From Xenosphaeropsis pyriputrescens (taxonomy: Eukaryota; Ascomycota; Leotiomycetes; Phacidiales; Phacidiaceae): a stretch of DNA of 64,000 nucleotides. The stretch covers positions 1-64,000 of the forward strand of contig JAGKQE010000096.1 of assembly GCA_022609375.1 (NCBI GenBank). The letters are read 5' to 3'. Numbering within the stretch: position 1 is the stretch's first letter; each line of letters begins with the position of its first letter. The notes under the pieces are model-generated. The model had not been told where the DNA came from, did not search any database, and was given only the letters and a program-made list of their open reading frames with translations. A program made the translations under genes and the position numbers. Of the stretch, positions 10,815 through 22,592 are shown in pieces.

Positions 10815-11769
10815 TTAAGAGGAGTACTCGGTGGTGAAGTAATCGGTCAACCAGGCCTAGAGAAATGTTAACTGCTGGTCCTACTCAGACTTAATAGATT
10901 ACACAAGCACTTACGAGGACATCCTTGATGGTGGCACCGCTTGGAACGCTGGCAGTAGAGAGGGAAGATGAAGTGGCGGATGCAGCTGCGGAAGTGGCAG
11001 CAGCGGTTGTGCTAGCAACAGTCACAAGGGTGGTTGGAGCAGAGCTTGATGTAGATACAACGTTGACAGCCACCGCAGAAGAGACAGCGATAGAGCTTGA
11101 AGCAGCAATAGTGCTCGAGGAGGCAGCTACAGAGGTTGCAGCAACGGTAGAAGAAACGGCCGCAGCGGAGGAAGAACCCGACGAGGATCCACCGACAGTA
11201 AAGTCGACACAAGATTCATAGGTCTGGTCGATGGATGCAGCATTCCAGTAGTGCTGGACAACACAAGCACCTGCAGTAGAGCAAGTGTCTCCAAGGTCGG
11301 ATGGAATGGTGATGGAGAAGGAAGTCTCGTTGGCTGGAATGGTGTAGGAGTTGTCGGCAAAGTCTGAGTAGCTGAGAAGAGGCTCGCCAATGATGGTGTT
11401 GGTGGCGGTGTTGACAATAGAGACATTGGCAACACCGGTATGAGGAGCACGAACGTCGAATGTGAAGTCAACAGTCTGACCAGCGGTCCAAGACTGGACG
11501 TTGTCGGTGTTGTCCGCATACTTGAAGCCCTTGCAAAGCCATATGTCACATGCGTCGGCGTCGTAGTCGGACTGGGTGGCAGCTACTTGAAGCTCACCCT
11601 GAATGTTGCCATAGTTATCAGAAGCCTGGTTGTTGTAGACTTGAGTACCGCAAGCAGCCTCCATGGCGGAGCCAGCAAGACGAGCCTGTGGGGAGGTGAT
11701 GAAACCGTGGGCGGAGACGGTGGTGACCAAGCCAGCGGCAGCGGCAAGAACGGAAGATGAGTATTGCAT
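10815..11769 (-). CDS. Secreted LPMO-like protein (chitin-binding type-4 fold)
   Basis: Exons 11769-10915 and 10856-10815 give 298 aa. A 20-residue signal peptide ends ...TTVSA and exposes H21 (HGFITSP), the N-terminal histidine of a copper 'histidine brace'; H110 (RAPHTG) is a good second ligand. Cysteines at 40, 73, 79, 163, 169 and 187 and the QHYW and YESCVDFT strands resemble the AA10/AA13-type LPMO_10 superfamily. A Ser/Ala/Thr-rich linker covers about 195-283. A GTAAGT donor after KDVL and an acceptor 58 nt on add a last exon, AWLTDYFTTEYSS, which an uninterrupted frame would miss. Such enzymes cleave polysaccharides oxidatively outside the cell; the substrate cannot be told from sequence. 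The exact AA family is uncertain. Confidence 0.78.
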
Positions 11770-13661
11770 TTTGAAGTTTTTTGAGATCTTGTTGCTAAAA
11801 GCTATGGGAGATATGACCGGCAAGTTGGAATGAATGTAGTGAGTGTAGAAAGAATGTAATGGTAAAGTAACCGGAAAGAACGTATTGCACAGCAATAATG
11901 ACAGAAGCTTTGAAGATGAGAGGATGAGGAACAGAAACAACGGGAATGAGGGGGAAAAGTGAATCTTATACGAGAACACTTACTCTGTACTCCGTAGACT
12001 GCCGAGCATCATGTCAGATACGATGGTGTAGCATGTTAACAACGTTCGAAGACGAAGAGCGACGCCAGGAAACAAGCGTCCCATGGTGTTTGGCGTCTCC
12101 TGTTTGTCAGATCGTTAGACCTCTCCACAACTAAATTGCATCTGTTCTCAGCCCCCTGAACCTGGTCAAGCAAGCGCGTAGTAGGAGGTCGGCGCTTGGA
12201 CGCGAGGTTGAGCCTCATCCACGATCCAAGAACAGTGAGTGGTACGGCAAAGAAAGTTCATCTCAAGAAGAAACTGGTATTGTGGGGACGGGGGACAGAA
12301 AGATCGACCAAACAGGCAGTGTCCGCAGATTTAACCATGCTGCTTGTTTATGCTTCATTGTGTAGCATATGAAGAAGCGATCGAGATCTGTATCGGGTTG
12401 ACAGGGTGGTCTCCATCCTACGGTCTGATGACCGAGATGAAGTATATATGTATGTATATATAGTAGCTGTAGCTGGGCAGCGACATGACTCGGCATCCAC
12501 ATGTAGCAGACAATACACCAAGAGCACAAGCACAAGAGAAGAAAGAGAAGAGAAGAAAAGGAAAGAAAAGAGAAGAGTAGGTACGCAATAGGTACGGAGA
12601 ATTAAAGTATATGAAGGATGACACCAAAGCCACAACGTATGTATGAGTAGAAGATTCTTCCGGGCAGCACACAGCATGAGCGTACAAGCATGTAAGGTGG
12701 AGAGAGTTGAGTTGGCGATGGTCATGAGTTTGTTGTTTCGTTCATATTAATTCGGTGCCATGACGTTTCGAAATACATTAACCCTCGGCCTCGCTTACCT
12801 GCATTTCTCCTCGTTGACTCCTGACTTGTCGCAAGCAAAAACAAACGGTAGGTGATCATGGGATTGCCGGAGAAATTATTGATCAAAACGGTCAAAAGTA
12901 AGGAGATTGGGTGTCTTTGCGCTGAAGCTTCCGGCATATCTGCTAGTCACGATGATTAAGATGTCTTTGTCTTTGACTTCCATGTCTTGAACACAACCAG
13001 AGGTCGATGCACATCCAAAACCGGATCAATTTAATCAATTTGAGTCTGCAGCTGCAAGGGAAGAGGCCACCGCCACTTGATTTACAGCCCGATACGCACA
13101 TACTTGAATCTATTTCCGCCTTGTGTTCCTCTTCTCATTGGGATTCAGTTGGCATAGAAGTTGGCTTCCTTACACTCATTCCTTCTACTTTAGAAGGCGT
13201 AATTTACAGATGCCGTCAAAATATATATTGCACTCAAAAGGCCCCAGACTATCTGCGAAAAGTTTGGACTAAAGAACGACTATATCTATGCTTCCAGTCT
13301 ATGGTTATTTTCCGTGATGATACTACCGTCGGGTATCTCTTGATAGATATCTGCTTGAAAAGGAAATCTGTTGTTTACATTTGGGACCTCCCAACCACGT
13401 TCTCAAATACCTTCTGGTCGACTTTGTAGCTGTATGTTCTTAGTATTGGACTCCCCACATTGATATACTCACTTAGCGCTACGAGAACTCGTGCTACGTA
13501 TATACTGCTTGTGTATACTCACTTCAGAGAGCTATGCATGCATTATTTTCTGACATAACAGTTGTGTGGGTTTTTGGGAAGTAGTTCTTGATAGGGATTA
13601 TTTTGGTGTTATAAGCAAACATATATTCGTAGTGATTTGTTGAAATGCAGTCAGTTTATCA
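11770..13661. other. Intergenic region upstream of LPMO-like gene and downstream of MFS gene
   Basis: 1.9 kb. It contains a GA-rich tract around 12535-12580. A 140-codon ATG frame at 13007-13429 (+) has no recognisable motif and is not annotated as a gene. Confidence 0.5.
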
Positions 13662-15504
13662 CTACAGACAGTATCTGAATTCGAGGTTCTGTTTGTCTGT
13701 CAGATCCATGAACTCGCTATCCTGCACATGCTGTCCTTCCCCATGACCTTCGATAGAAATTCTGTCTCTCCTTTCGTTCTCGTGATTGTACTTCCACATC
13801 AATATGAATGTCGCCGCAATAGCCAATGCCCCAGTAGCCATAATAGCAATCTTAGCAGGAGTATAAGTGGGATAAGTAGCACCAGTAAAAGTCAAGGGCC
13901 CAATAATATTACCTATAATCCGTTAGCAAGACAAAACTTCAGTATAAACCAGGAGACCAAGTAACATACCGAGACAGAAACTCATCAAAAGTATGGCATT
14001 CATGGTAACCTTCTTAGTGTGCCCAGCGAAATTTGCAGCTACCCAGGAATAAACCAGAGGGAGGGATGCACCAATGGCATTGGTCATATAGTTACCAATA
14101 AGTTTACCAGCGCGAGCATTGTCAGGCAAGAAGGCCATCAGCCCGCCACCAATGATAGCAGGAATAATAAGGGCGATGATATTCAGGCCACGGGTATTGG
14201 TACGACCGGCCACATACGTAGCCAAAAGAATGGAGACGATGGAAACAGCTCCTCCTGGAATGGACAGAAGTGCTGTTTGCTTAGATGTGTACCCAAAGCT
14301 GTTCCGATCTCAATCAGTCTTTAGCCTACGAAGCTGGTGGGCGGACATACCCTTTGATAATTGTAGCTTGGAAACTTGAGACAGCACCATTAGATACGTT
14401 ACTGGAGATAGTTATCAAACTCAGCATCCACGTATGGGGGTCCCTCAAAGTCTCTATCATCTGTGAGTACTTGAATGTCTTGTTTTCAATACCCGTTCGA
14501 TTCTCTCTCAAGCGTTCGATAGCCCAAATCTTCTCCTCTTTGGTTAACCACTTGCAACTCATCGGATTGTCTGGTAGCCAGATGAACACACATATGCCCA
14601 CAACAATTGTGATCAGTCCAAACATTAGAAACATGACCTGCCATGATTTGAAATGTGTACCAGTATAGTGCTGAAATCCATAGGATGCGAGAGCGCCAGC
14701 TATTGTGCCGGTTCCAGTGCCTAAATACCAGATGCCACAGCGAATCTGTATTGACTCTCAACGTCAGTCCAAACTTCCACCAAAAGCTGGTTGTTTAATT
14801 TTCAAACTACGCACAGGTTGCTCGGATTTCTTGTACCACATCGTAGTGATGATCAGCAATGCAGGCGCGACTGCAGACTCAAAACACCCCAGAAGCACAC
14901 GGACAGTAACAAGTGCGGGGAAGCTCTTACAAGCACAGTTCATGGTGACACATATCCTGAAATATCAGTTCAAGTGTTCGTCAGGTCATCCCCAGGAGAA
15001 ACTTACCCCCAGAAGATAACATTTACAGCAAGGTATTTTGCCGTAGGGAAATGCTGCATACCCCAGCCCTGAGGAAGTTCGAAGAATAGATATGTGACGT
15101 AAAACACCAGTGCAAGGTAGGAGAATTGTGTTGCTGATGTACCAGTGTCGTCCTTCAAACCCATCACGTTTGCGTAATTGACTAGAACGATAATTAGAAA
15201 CGGCTCTTGTGTGATCTTATGAAAGGGATATTTACTTAGAGTCTTGTCTAAGTACTGAAGAAAATAACAAGCCCACTTGGAAATCGTCAGCGTACTGATC
15301 CTCATTCTCTTATGAAGATGTAAATACCATCATTGGCATAATCACCCAATCGACCTTTCTAATCAATCTCCTCTCATCTTCCGCAGTAAATCCGAACGAC
15401 TCTCCCTCTTGCTGTAAAAACTTCAAGGCCTCATCGACCTGTGGAGCATTGACGACTAGCTTCTCTGCTGTGGTGTCGGCAGCTTTTTCAGATGGTTCGG
15501 CCAT
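13662..15504 (-). CDS. MFS transporter, anion:cation symporter (Dal5/Tna1-like) family
   Basis: Seven exons on the minus strand: 15504-15328, 15275-15236, 15181-15007, 14956-14815, 14745-14351, 14298-13970 and 13912-13662, total 502 aa. All phases close and rebuild family motifs: CYFLQYLDKTLINYANVMGL, the FELPQGW segment at the end of TM2, KKSEQPIRCGIWYLG, a central loop (WLPDNP, EEKIWAIERLR), then GFGYTSKQTALLSIPGG. This is the ACS family of 12-TM plasma-membrane carriers for small organic acids such as allantoate, nicotinate, pantothenate and biotin precursors. The substrate cannot be assigned. The N-terminal 45 residues are cytosolic and acidic. Confidence 0.9.
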
Positions 15505-16896
15505 AGTGAATTCTTCGATATCAGGATGTCACACAAATTGTATTGGCAGCAAGGAAAGAAGAACTCGAGGAGTACTATCAGCCACGAGTACTAAACTATG
15601 TGGTGGAACCAGAACCAAAAGTCAAAACTGCTTGTGAAATATAAATCTCTGATGCTTAAAAAATCAACATGTCGAGATAGAAGGAAGATGAAATGCATAT
15701 ACAGTACCTACATATCAGAAAACTGATGATAACGGCATTATCAAGAGACTGTTATCAGCAATCACCTCTGGAGTATTGCCGCGGCCCATTATAAATCATG
15801 CAAGACCCATTCCTAGTCTCATATCAGATAGCAGGAGAACACAAACCTGCACTGCTTTTACTCGATAAAATGCTACAATGGTGCCAAGATACTTGCGAGC
15901 TATCGGATTCTCGTCATAGATATCCTGCTGCCGTGGTCGCAGGAGCGCCAGGTTCGGATTTCCGTTGCAGTGCAGTTCGACAGTTTTTATGTAAGCGATA
16001 GAAGTAGAAGGCAGTGGCGCAGGGTGATTACAGAGTTACCGGTTGGTGTAAATAAGTGGATGATGATGGGACGAGGAGATGCACGATGCACAAGGGAATG
16101 TCTGCTTATCAGACTCTAGTAGTGAGGGTTGCAGCTTGCGATAACGTGGGTAGGGGCTCCGTTCTTGAAGCGGCAATGATTGCCAACAGGATGGATTTTA
16201 CCCAGACCATCATGTGAGCAGCAAATGCGTTTGTTGCACTAACTAAATATGTACAAGTAAGGTGAAGGTCCCTTAAGAAGGAATAAAATAGACGGCATGC
16301 GAATTGTGTCAGATGTTGACTCGATGTACAAGTACATACGCATACCTAATATGCACCTATGGAAGAGAAAGGCAAAGGCATATGTTACCCCACCGTTGAG
16401 AATCATGACGGGAACAACAGCACCGGATCCACTCCACAACCGTGCGTCTGCCTGCTTTGAAGATATACCTACTTAGGTAGGTAGGTAAGGTAGGTACACA
16501 ATACACAATCAGATAAAGTATCACTATGGCCCGCCTTCAGAGATCGATCTGTCTTGCCATTCTACTTTCTCCCATATCACAATGCCATATTGGTTTGCGC
16601 ATTGCCATGTCGCGTTCTATCAGAAACATAGCAGAAATTGATCTCTGCCTCTGAAAAGTGCTCTCATTCGTGTATCTCAAGAACTTTGCTTTGGTATAGT
16701 GCATAGCAAAGCATGGAACCAAGCAAACGAAAACTAAAAGACCTGACGCAAAAAGGTGTTGACTGCAAACCATGATCCGCATCTAAGGAGCAGGCAAAGA
16801 AATGCTTACAAGATCCTCGTTCCCAAGTCAGCCTGCTAGTCAAGAACTCCCCTTCCCTGACCCCCATGACCCATAAAATCATAACCCAAGACACCA
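15505..16896. other. Intergenic region upstream of MFS gene
   Basis: 1.4 kb with no credible gene. A TAGGTAGGTAGGTAAGGTAGG run lies near 16473-16494. The part nearest 15504 is the transporter's 5' region. Confidence 0.5.
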
Positions 16897-17767
16897 TTAC
16901 TTGGCGCTGCCATTCAGCTCATCATCTTCATCCTCATCCATGGCGTCTAACTCCTCAGGGTGTCCCAACAGGTCTGCAACATTTCTCATTTCATAGTGCT
17001 TCTTCCTCATCTCCTCGAATTTCTTGTGTTTCTCGCTCTCCAACTGACTACCAGTCGGCTCCGCTACACTCTCATCAACATGTACAGCTTTAACGCCGCT
17101 GTTCCTCCTAACCAATCTATCCCTCTCGCCTGGATCGTTTTCCGGCACGGCCTCCTCCGGTTCCCCAAGCTCCAAGCCTGGAATGTCGTCTTCTTTCGCA
17201 TGCTTCTTAGCGGGCTTGGCTGCGTCCAACTCATCTACGACAATATCTTGCGCATCCAGAGTCCGCATCTCTTCGTCGTCTTCCGCAGGGTCATAGTGCT
17301 TTGCATATGGTGTCTTGGGCTCATCGATCTTCATCGTAGAACTCTTCTCCTGTTCAGTGAGGTACAAGTTCGCCTCATCCCACTTCAGCCTCATCTCATT
17401 CACGTCACCATCCTGCATACTGCTTGACTGTCTTCTTGAACCGGTGGGACGAGCTCCTGATGAGCTTCTTCGATGTCCAGCATTCTGAAGAGTGTTCTGT
17501 AGAGTGATGTCCTTCTCTGAGAGATCACGCTCGAGCCCGGGACGGACCTCGCTAATAACCGTCGGTGGTTGCGCTGGTGGAGGGGATGTTGTAATTGGGG
17601 GTTGGTTTGGTGGAGAACGATGGAAGGAGTTTTTAAGAATTCCTGTACGTAGTCAGTGGGATCAAGTTGGGGTCAAGCAGATGAAAAAACGTACCCTTTG
17701 GGCGCTTTGCGGCTGGTCCTGGAGGACTATGCATCTCAGCGGGAGGGTCGTGGGCTATGCTGGCCAT
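16897..17767 (-). CDS. GLC8: Protein phosphatase 1 regulator, inhibitor-2/Glc8 family
   Basis: Exons 17767-17695 and 17642-16897 give 272 aa. The splice restores the PP1-docking motif KGILKNS at residues 24-30. Further on are the second conserved block RLKWDEANLYLTEQE and the DEPKTPYAKHYDP segment, whose Thr corresponds to the regulatory (GSK3/Pho85-type) phosphosite of inhibitor-2. An acidic stretch and the helical KKFEEMRKKHYEM region complete the family pattern. The protein is intrinsically disordered and modulates Glc7/PP1 activity in cytosol and nucleus. The intron is 52 nt. Confidence 0.88.
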
Positions 17768-18970
17768 AATGTATGAGACTTCAAATGTGGTGCTGGTGTT
17801 GCTGTGGTAGTAGTGAAAGAGGATATCGCATACAAGGTGGGTGGAGAGTGACTTGTTATGGTCAGTGCTAGTCTCGCGGGGTCGTTTGTTGTCTGTCGAA
17901 TGATGTAACTTGTGTCGTGTCAATCCTTATGTAGCAGATCGGTATTCTCTGTTATTTTACGTACGTACGTACGAAGCACGAATATGCCCTCGGAGATTTT
18001 GACTTTCTTAGTGAATAGCAAGAATATTGAGAGGTTGTAAAAAGAAATGTGATATTCGAGAGGCTGACGAGGACGACGAGGACGAGACTCTGTTCGTGTG
18101 ATTATTTGTCTTACCTACCTAGGTACATATGTGTGTATGCGTGCATGAAAGCACGTGCCCTTCCACTCCAACCCCCAATTGTAATTGTAATTGTATCTCC
18201 CTAACATATTAGGCATCAAGACGTCAGCAACGGCTGAGGCCAAGGGCCTTCCAGCCGGCTTGATAGTTTGACGGATGATGCTCCGTTCGATATGTCCATT
18301 CCTACCATTTGGGCTCACATGCATTCACCAGCCCGGCCTAAGTGACATCAGACAATTGAAATGGGTGCGGACAGGCCTGGTGTCCAGAGCCACCTCTCGT
18401 CCTCGATCATTTGCTTCCGAAACAAAGGCCGATGACTTGTCGTTTCTTCGATATGTATCAATACGCCGGGAGAGGCATTCTGTACGGATATGTACCTGTG
18501 TGGTTCTATTAATACGGGGTATGTGATGTTGAATGCGACTTACGAATTACCCCAGATCCCACAATAATCGCCGCCAATATGAACACCAGCATTGCGCGAA
18601 GTCCCGCTCTAAACTCAGATGTCTACCATATCTCGAACCCCGATAGGTGGAGATGGTGATGAAGATGGAGAAAGCACCACAACGTGCATGAGAGCTACAG
18701 AGATCAAGTGTGTGTCTTTGGATGGTCATGAGTTCTTGCATATGCAAACTCATCAACAGTAGCTAGCTTCCTGGGGTTTGAAGGGCAGGTATGATGAGGT
18801 GATGTAACGACGTAATCACACAGAGATCCAAATCTCACAACTTGAATCGAACTTGTGGTCAATTCCGAAAAGACAAACAGGTCTGCCATGCTATATACTC
18901 GTCTATTATCATACACATTACGCATAAGATCGTAAGTCGTAACTCCAAAACCAAACACCCATGCACACTC
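17768..18970. other. Intergenic region
   Basis: 1.2 kb between the Glc8 gene and the 3' end of the membrane-protein gene. It holds a TACG microrepeat (about 17959-17971), a GAGGAC trinucleotide-like run (18068-18085) and a CCTACCTAGG palindrome near 18113-18126. No gene recognised. Confidence 0.5.
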
Positions 18971-20495
18971 TTACACATCCCAGGAAGTCTTCTTCCTTAA
19001 TGGCGCTACTGAAAACCTCTTCCCTGAATACCGAATCCTCTGGTTCTCCATGCTCTGCCGCTGTTCGGATGTAATTTCTGCAAATATCTTCTTAGAGTGC
19101 TCCTCCACTTGCTCTGCGTACGGGTCTTCCCAGGCTCCTGGCACCTTGACATTGACAGTTTTTCGCCTCACGATTCTGACTGCTTTGGGTTCAGCAGGCG
19201 GAGGCGGCGCGCTGCCCACGCGAGGTTTGGCCCCACCAATGTTGCTGAAACTTATACCCTCAAAGCTGCCTCCCCTTCGTATCTTTGATGGTGAAATCAA
19301 AAATGATGAACGATGCTGAATTCTATTGGAATTTGTTACTGGCAAGGGAGGCAATGGAAGTACCGGTGCTGTGAGATCCCATTGAGACGGACCGCTCAGA
19401 GGTGCAGGGATCCGGAGTAGTTGTATATTCAACTCGTATATAGACGGACATTGAGGTGGAATATAGCGAAGCTCAGGTCTTATGGCTATATCCGGATAGT
19501 CGACGTATCGCATGGTTGATAATGGTGATCTTCTTGACATGTTGCTGATACTACTGCTAGGAGTAACCTTCCTTCCAGAATCCAACGAGGGAGAAGACTC
19601 TGAAATGCTTGTCCAGTCAGAACTGCTATATGAACACGAAGGTGACAGAAGCGCCTTCGGAAAGGCCCCTGGCATCTTGAGAGTACTGTCGACGCCCTTT
19701 AATTTCACACTCTGTTGTTGCAGATGCTGTTCGTTGCCATCTTCAAGATTCTGTTGGAATTTCTCTTGCTCATCATAGCAAGTAAAGCTGCTGGCTTGAG
19801 AGATGCTCCGAGAAAGTACGCATTCCTCAAAAGAGCTCACTCGGCAAACCAACGTTGGTCGAATAGAAAGCCAGCCGGGAGTTTCAAAAGGGTAGGAAGA
19901 AGTCTCGAGAAAATATAAGATCATTGTTGAGGTAAGACTGAATACTGTCAGCACTGAAACTAGTAGTTCTTGGGAATTTGATTAGATGTACAAGCCGAAG
20001 AATGAAACCGCAACATCCAGCCTTTGTAGACTGACAATCAAGGAGCTTCTCATATAAGTGCTAGGCTTGGAAACAACGATAGATGAGGCCACCATTCCAA
20101 GACTCCAAAGTAAGATACCAGCCCGAAGCAGAATAAAAATGGTTGCATGTAGTCTTCTGATTGGAGGTCTCTCTCTACCAACATCGTCATTCTTTCGTGC
20201 CGCGAGTAAATACAAACCAATATATAGAAACATGAGTAGTGTCTATCGCGCTCTTGAGTCTTGCATACTTCTAATCTCAGTTTCAGGATGTACATACCGT
20301 GAAGATGAACAATCCCTGACATGCACTGATGCCAGATGTCATATCCCTTGTTAAGCACATCGAAACAGCAGTAATCAAGGCAATGATTGATGTTGCAGCG
20401 AGAGCCACTGTAAAGCTGAAGACAATCTGGGGTCCTGTAAGGATTGGAGTCTTAATCGTGCCTCCATCTGGCTCAACCGATTTCAAAAGTGCCAT
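18971..20495 (-). CDS. Integral membrane protein with long cytoplasmic tail, unassigned
   Basis: Proposed exons 20495-20298, 20242-19992 and 19937-18971 give 471 aa. Each join keeps frame; intron 2 (54 nt) has a CTGAC branch site and TATTCAG acceptor, and its removal fuses the helix RLDVAVSFFGF to LTSTMILYFLE. About five hydrophobic segments occupy the first 180 residues (for example PQIVFSFTVALAATSIIALI and the segment around LLMFLYIGLYLLAA). The remaining 290 residues form a Ser/Pro-rich hydrophilic tail ending KKTSWDV. This resembles fungal multi-TM receptors of the Pth11/RTA1 style but I cannot assign a family. An upstream in-frame stretch to about 20580 could belong to the 5' UTR or an extra exon, so the N-terminus is uncertain. 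Confidence 0.6.
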
Positions 20496-22592
20496 TGTGT
20501 AGTGCTTTAAAGTGTATCTCCCAACGCAGAAAGTCCATGCAACAATCTGCGGTCCAATGTCGTCGTTTTTTCGGTCCCGATTGACAAATTTCAGATGAGG
20601 TCTTGAAAGGATGAAAAGTGATTGTATTCATGTAAAGTCAGTGTGAGGATCTTTTCTCCATGCTGGATGACAGCTAAATAATTAGATGAGATGATATCAA
20701 TAGAAGTATATGAAGGCAAGAAGGGAGGGGTCTCAAATGTGATTCTGTGAGGGGGTATCATCTCACATCTGAGAAAGGCCGGATAAGGAATGATGAGGAA
20801 TCTGAGGATGGCAGGAAACGTGGAAGGAACCGCAACATCGGTATTTCCAGAACCTGTGCCACGTAGACAGCATTGTAGATAGCATTCCTGGTGCGGATGT
20901 AACATTCCATCCATAGTCGAGCCCCGTCCCTTACGCCCAAACTAGGGAGAACTCGAAGATTTTGATAGTGACGGCGCGTGTTCCTTTCAAACCCATGGAG
21001 GTGAAAACCACAGCTGCACAAAGTATAAACAATGGCATATCAAGGAGAAGGCAGGCAAACTGGGGGTGATATAGATTTCGTGTGGTGGCTGAAGCAATAT
21101 GATATTTAACAAAAGTTTTGATGTTGTTGAACGATGGAAGTGTAAGGGTACTTTAGCTCGTAAATGTGTGGAGGTGGCTGAAGGAGTGGCTGTTCGAGTT
21201 ACCTACCTAGGTATTCTCTTGAAACCCATTTACACACCAGTCGAGAAGGCCTTGATAACAGCACGCACGCCGGGTCTCTGTGTAGGTACTGTACGTGTGC
21301 TGAAATGTGGCGTTGTATCTCTTTAGAGATATATTCAGAAGCCAGTCAAAGCATCGGAGCGGCTACACAGCTATCTCATCCCATACTAGGTACTAAGCAA
21401 GGAGAGATTGAACGGTCAGGTGAAAGATCATATCTTCGTATCCTAGCCCCGCCTCGTTGGATCAAGGGAGGCGCGTGTGAGCACGAGAGTGAAAAGCAGC
21501 ATCCGTATCTATTCAGATTGAAGATACGTGATCACAGCTCTAGAAGAACAAACAGTAGAAGGAAAAACAAAATTCCAGCAAACAGAGGGGGAAAAGGAGG
21601 GAAAGCCCACGGATATCGACAGTGCCCAATTATGTCTGTCATCTTAAGTTGTTTGTACGTCAATCAGGCTGGAATATACATAAACCCTAAGATTTATGAA
21701 TAGATTCCTCCTGACCCTATTCAAGCATAGGTAGTTATACTTCTTTGGGGCTCTCCCAGATGAGTGTTTAGAAATGTTCAGATAGGAGTTCAAGGCCTGG
21801 TGTTTGATTTTTTGATATGGCGAGTCGTTTATCAACGAGCCTCTGATGAGAGTCAAAGAAGGAAGAAGTAAAATCGGAACCCATGTAGATGCCTATCTGA
21901 AACCCTCATTATTTGCTCTTTTATACAACTACATGAACGAGTGTCGATTTCTATAATTCAGCAATCGTCGGCGAGAAAACCTGAAGAGCGAAAAATCGGG
22001 CCCGCAAATTTTCTATGAAATGTTTTGATTATCCTTTCTTAGAGAACCGGAGAATTTTGTGACTAAATTTGACGCCTACTCGGCATCACGCTATGTAATT
22101 TGATGTGGATAGAAGACAAGAGATGTTGCGCCGTAAAACCTCCAAGTTTGAAGGCCATTGCGACAAAAGTGACTGAGGTATGAACATGGGCGCTTACCTA
22201 GGTAGTGGAGACTTGTTTTGGGATTCGAATCGAGGCTACGAGGTTACGCTATCCTTGATTATTCTAGGCAGATTAGATAGACTCTCTGTGCTTGTTCTAC
22301 TATGCTAGTTGTTGCAACTGGTGTTCTACTCAACTTCAAGACGTTATCACGTTCTGTATCGATTTCAGCTCACCTGGACATGTTGAGCATATTCAACTGG
22401 GCTTGTGACACCTTAAAAAGTACAGCCGCTGATAAAATTGAAAGTCTTATATACGATCTTGAAATGAGAATCAAGTCTCGACGCCTCTAGAGATGGTACT
22501 AGGCCATTTAATCTTATACATAAAGCAAGTGAGTTCGCTATCCAACGCCCCTTACCCCCTCCCTTGATATCACGTTACGCCTGAAATGCAAG
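20496..22592. other. Intergenic region
   Basis: 2.1 kb. It contains CCTACCTAGG palindromes near 21201-21214 and 22193-22206. Minus-strand frames at 20591-21021 and a plus frame at 21305-21703 show no conserved motif. No gene supported. Confidence 0.45.

Noticed and set aside
10925..11221. Acidic, Ala/Val/Glu-rich plus-strand frame opposite the LPMO-like linker
   Set aside because: Complement of the Ser/Ala repeat linker. No independent evidence.
13007..13429. 140-codon ATG frame on the plus strand downstream of the MFS gene
   Set aside because: No recognisable motif, no Kozak-like context, isolated in intergenic DNA. Length alone is compatible with chance.
20591..21021. Overlapping minus-strand frames with a hydrophobic start (MPLFILCAAVVF) upstream of the membrane-protein gene
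   Set aside because: I could not build a consistent exon chain into the downstream gene. Stops and composition suggest non-coding or UTR.
21305..21703. 132-codon plus-strand frame
   Set aside because: Low-complexity, basic, no motif, in a long intergenic region.
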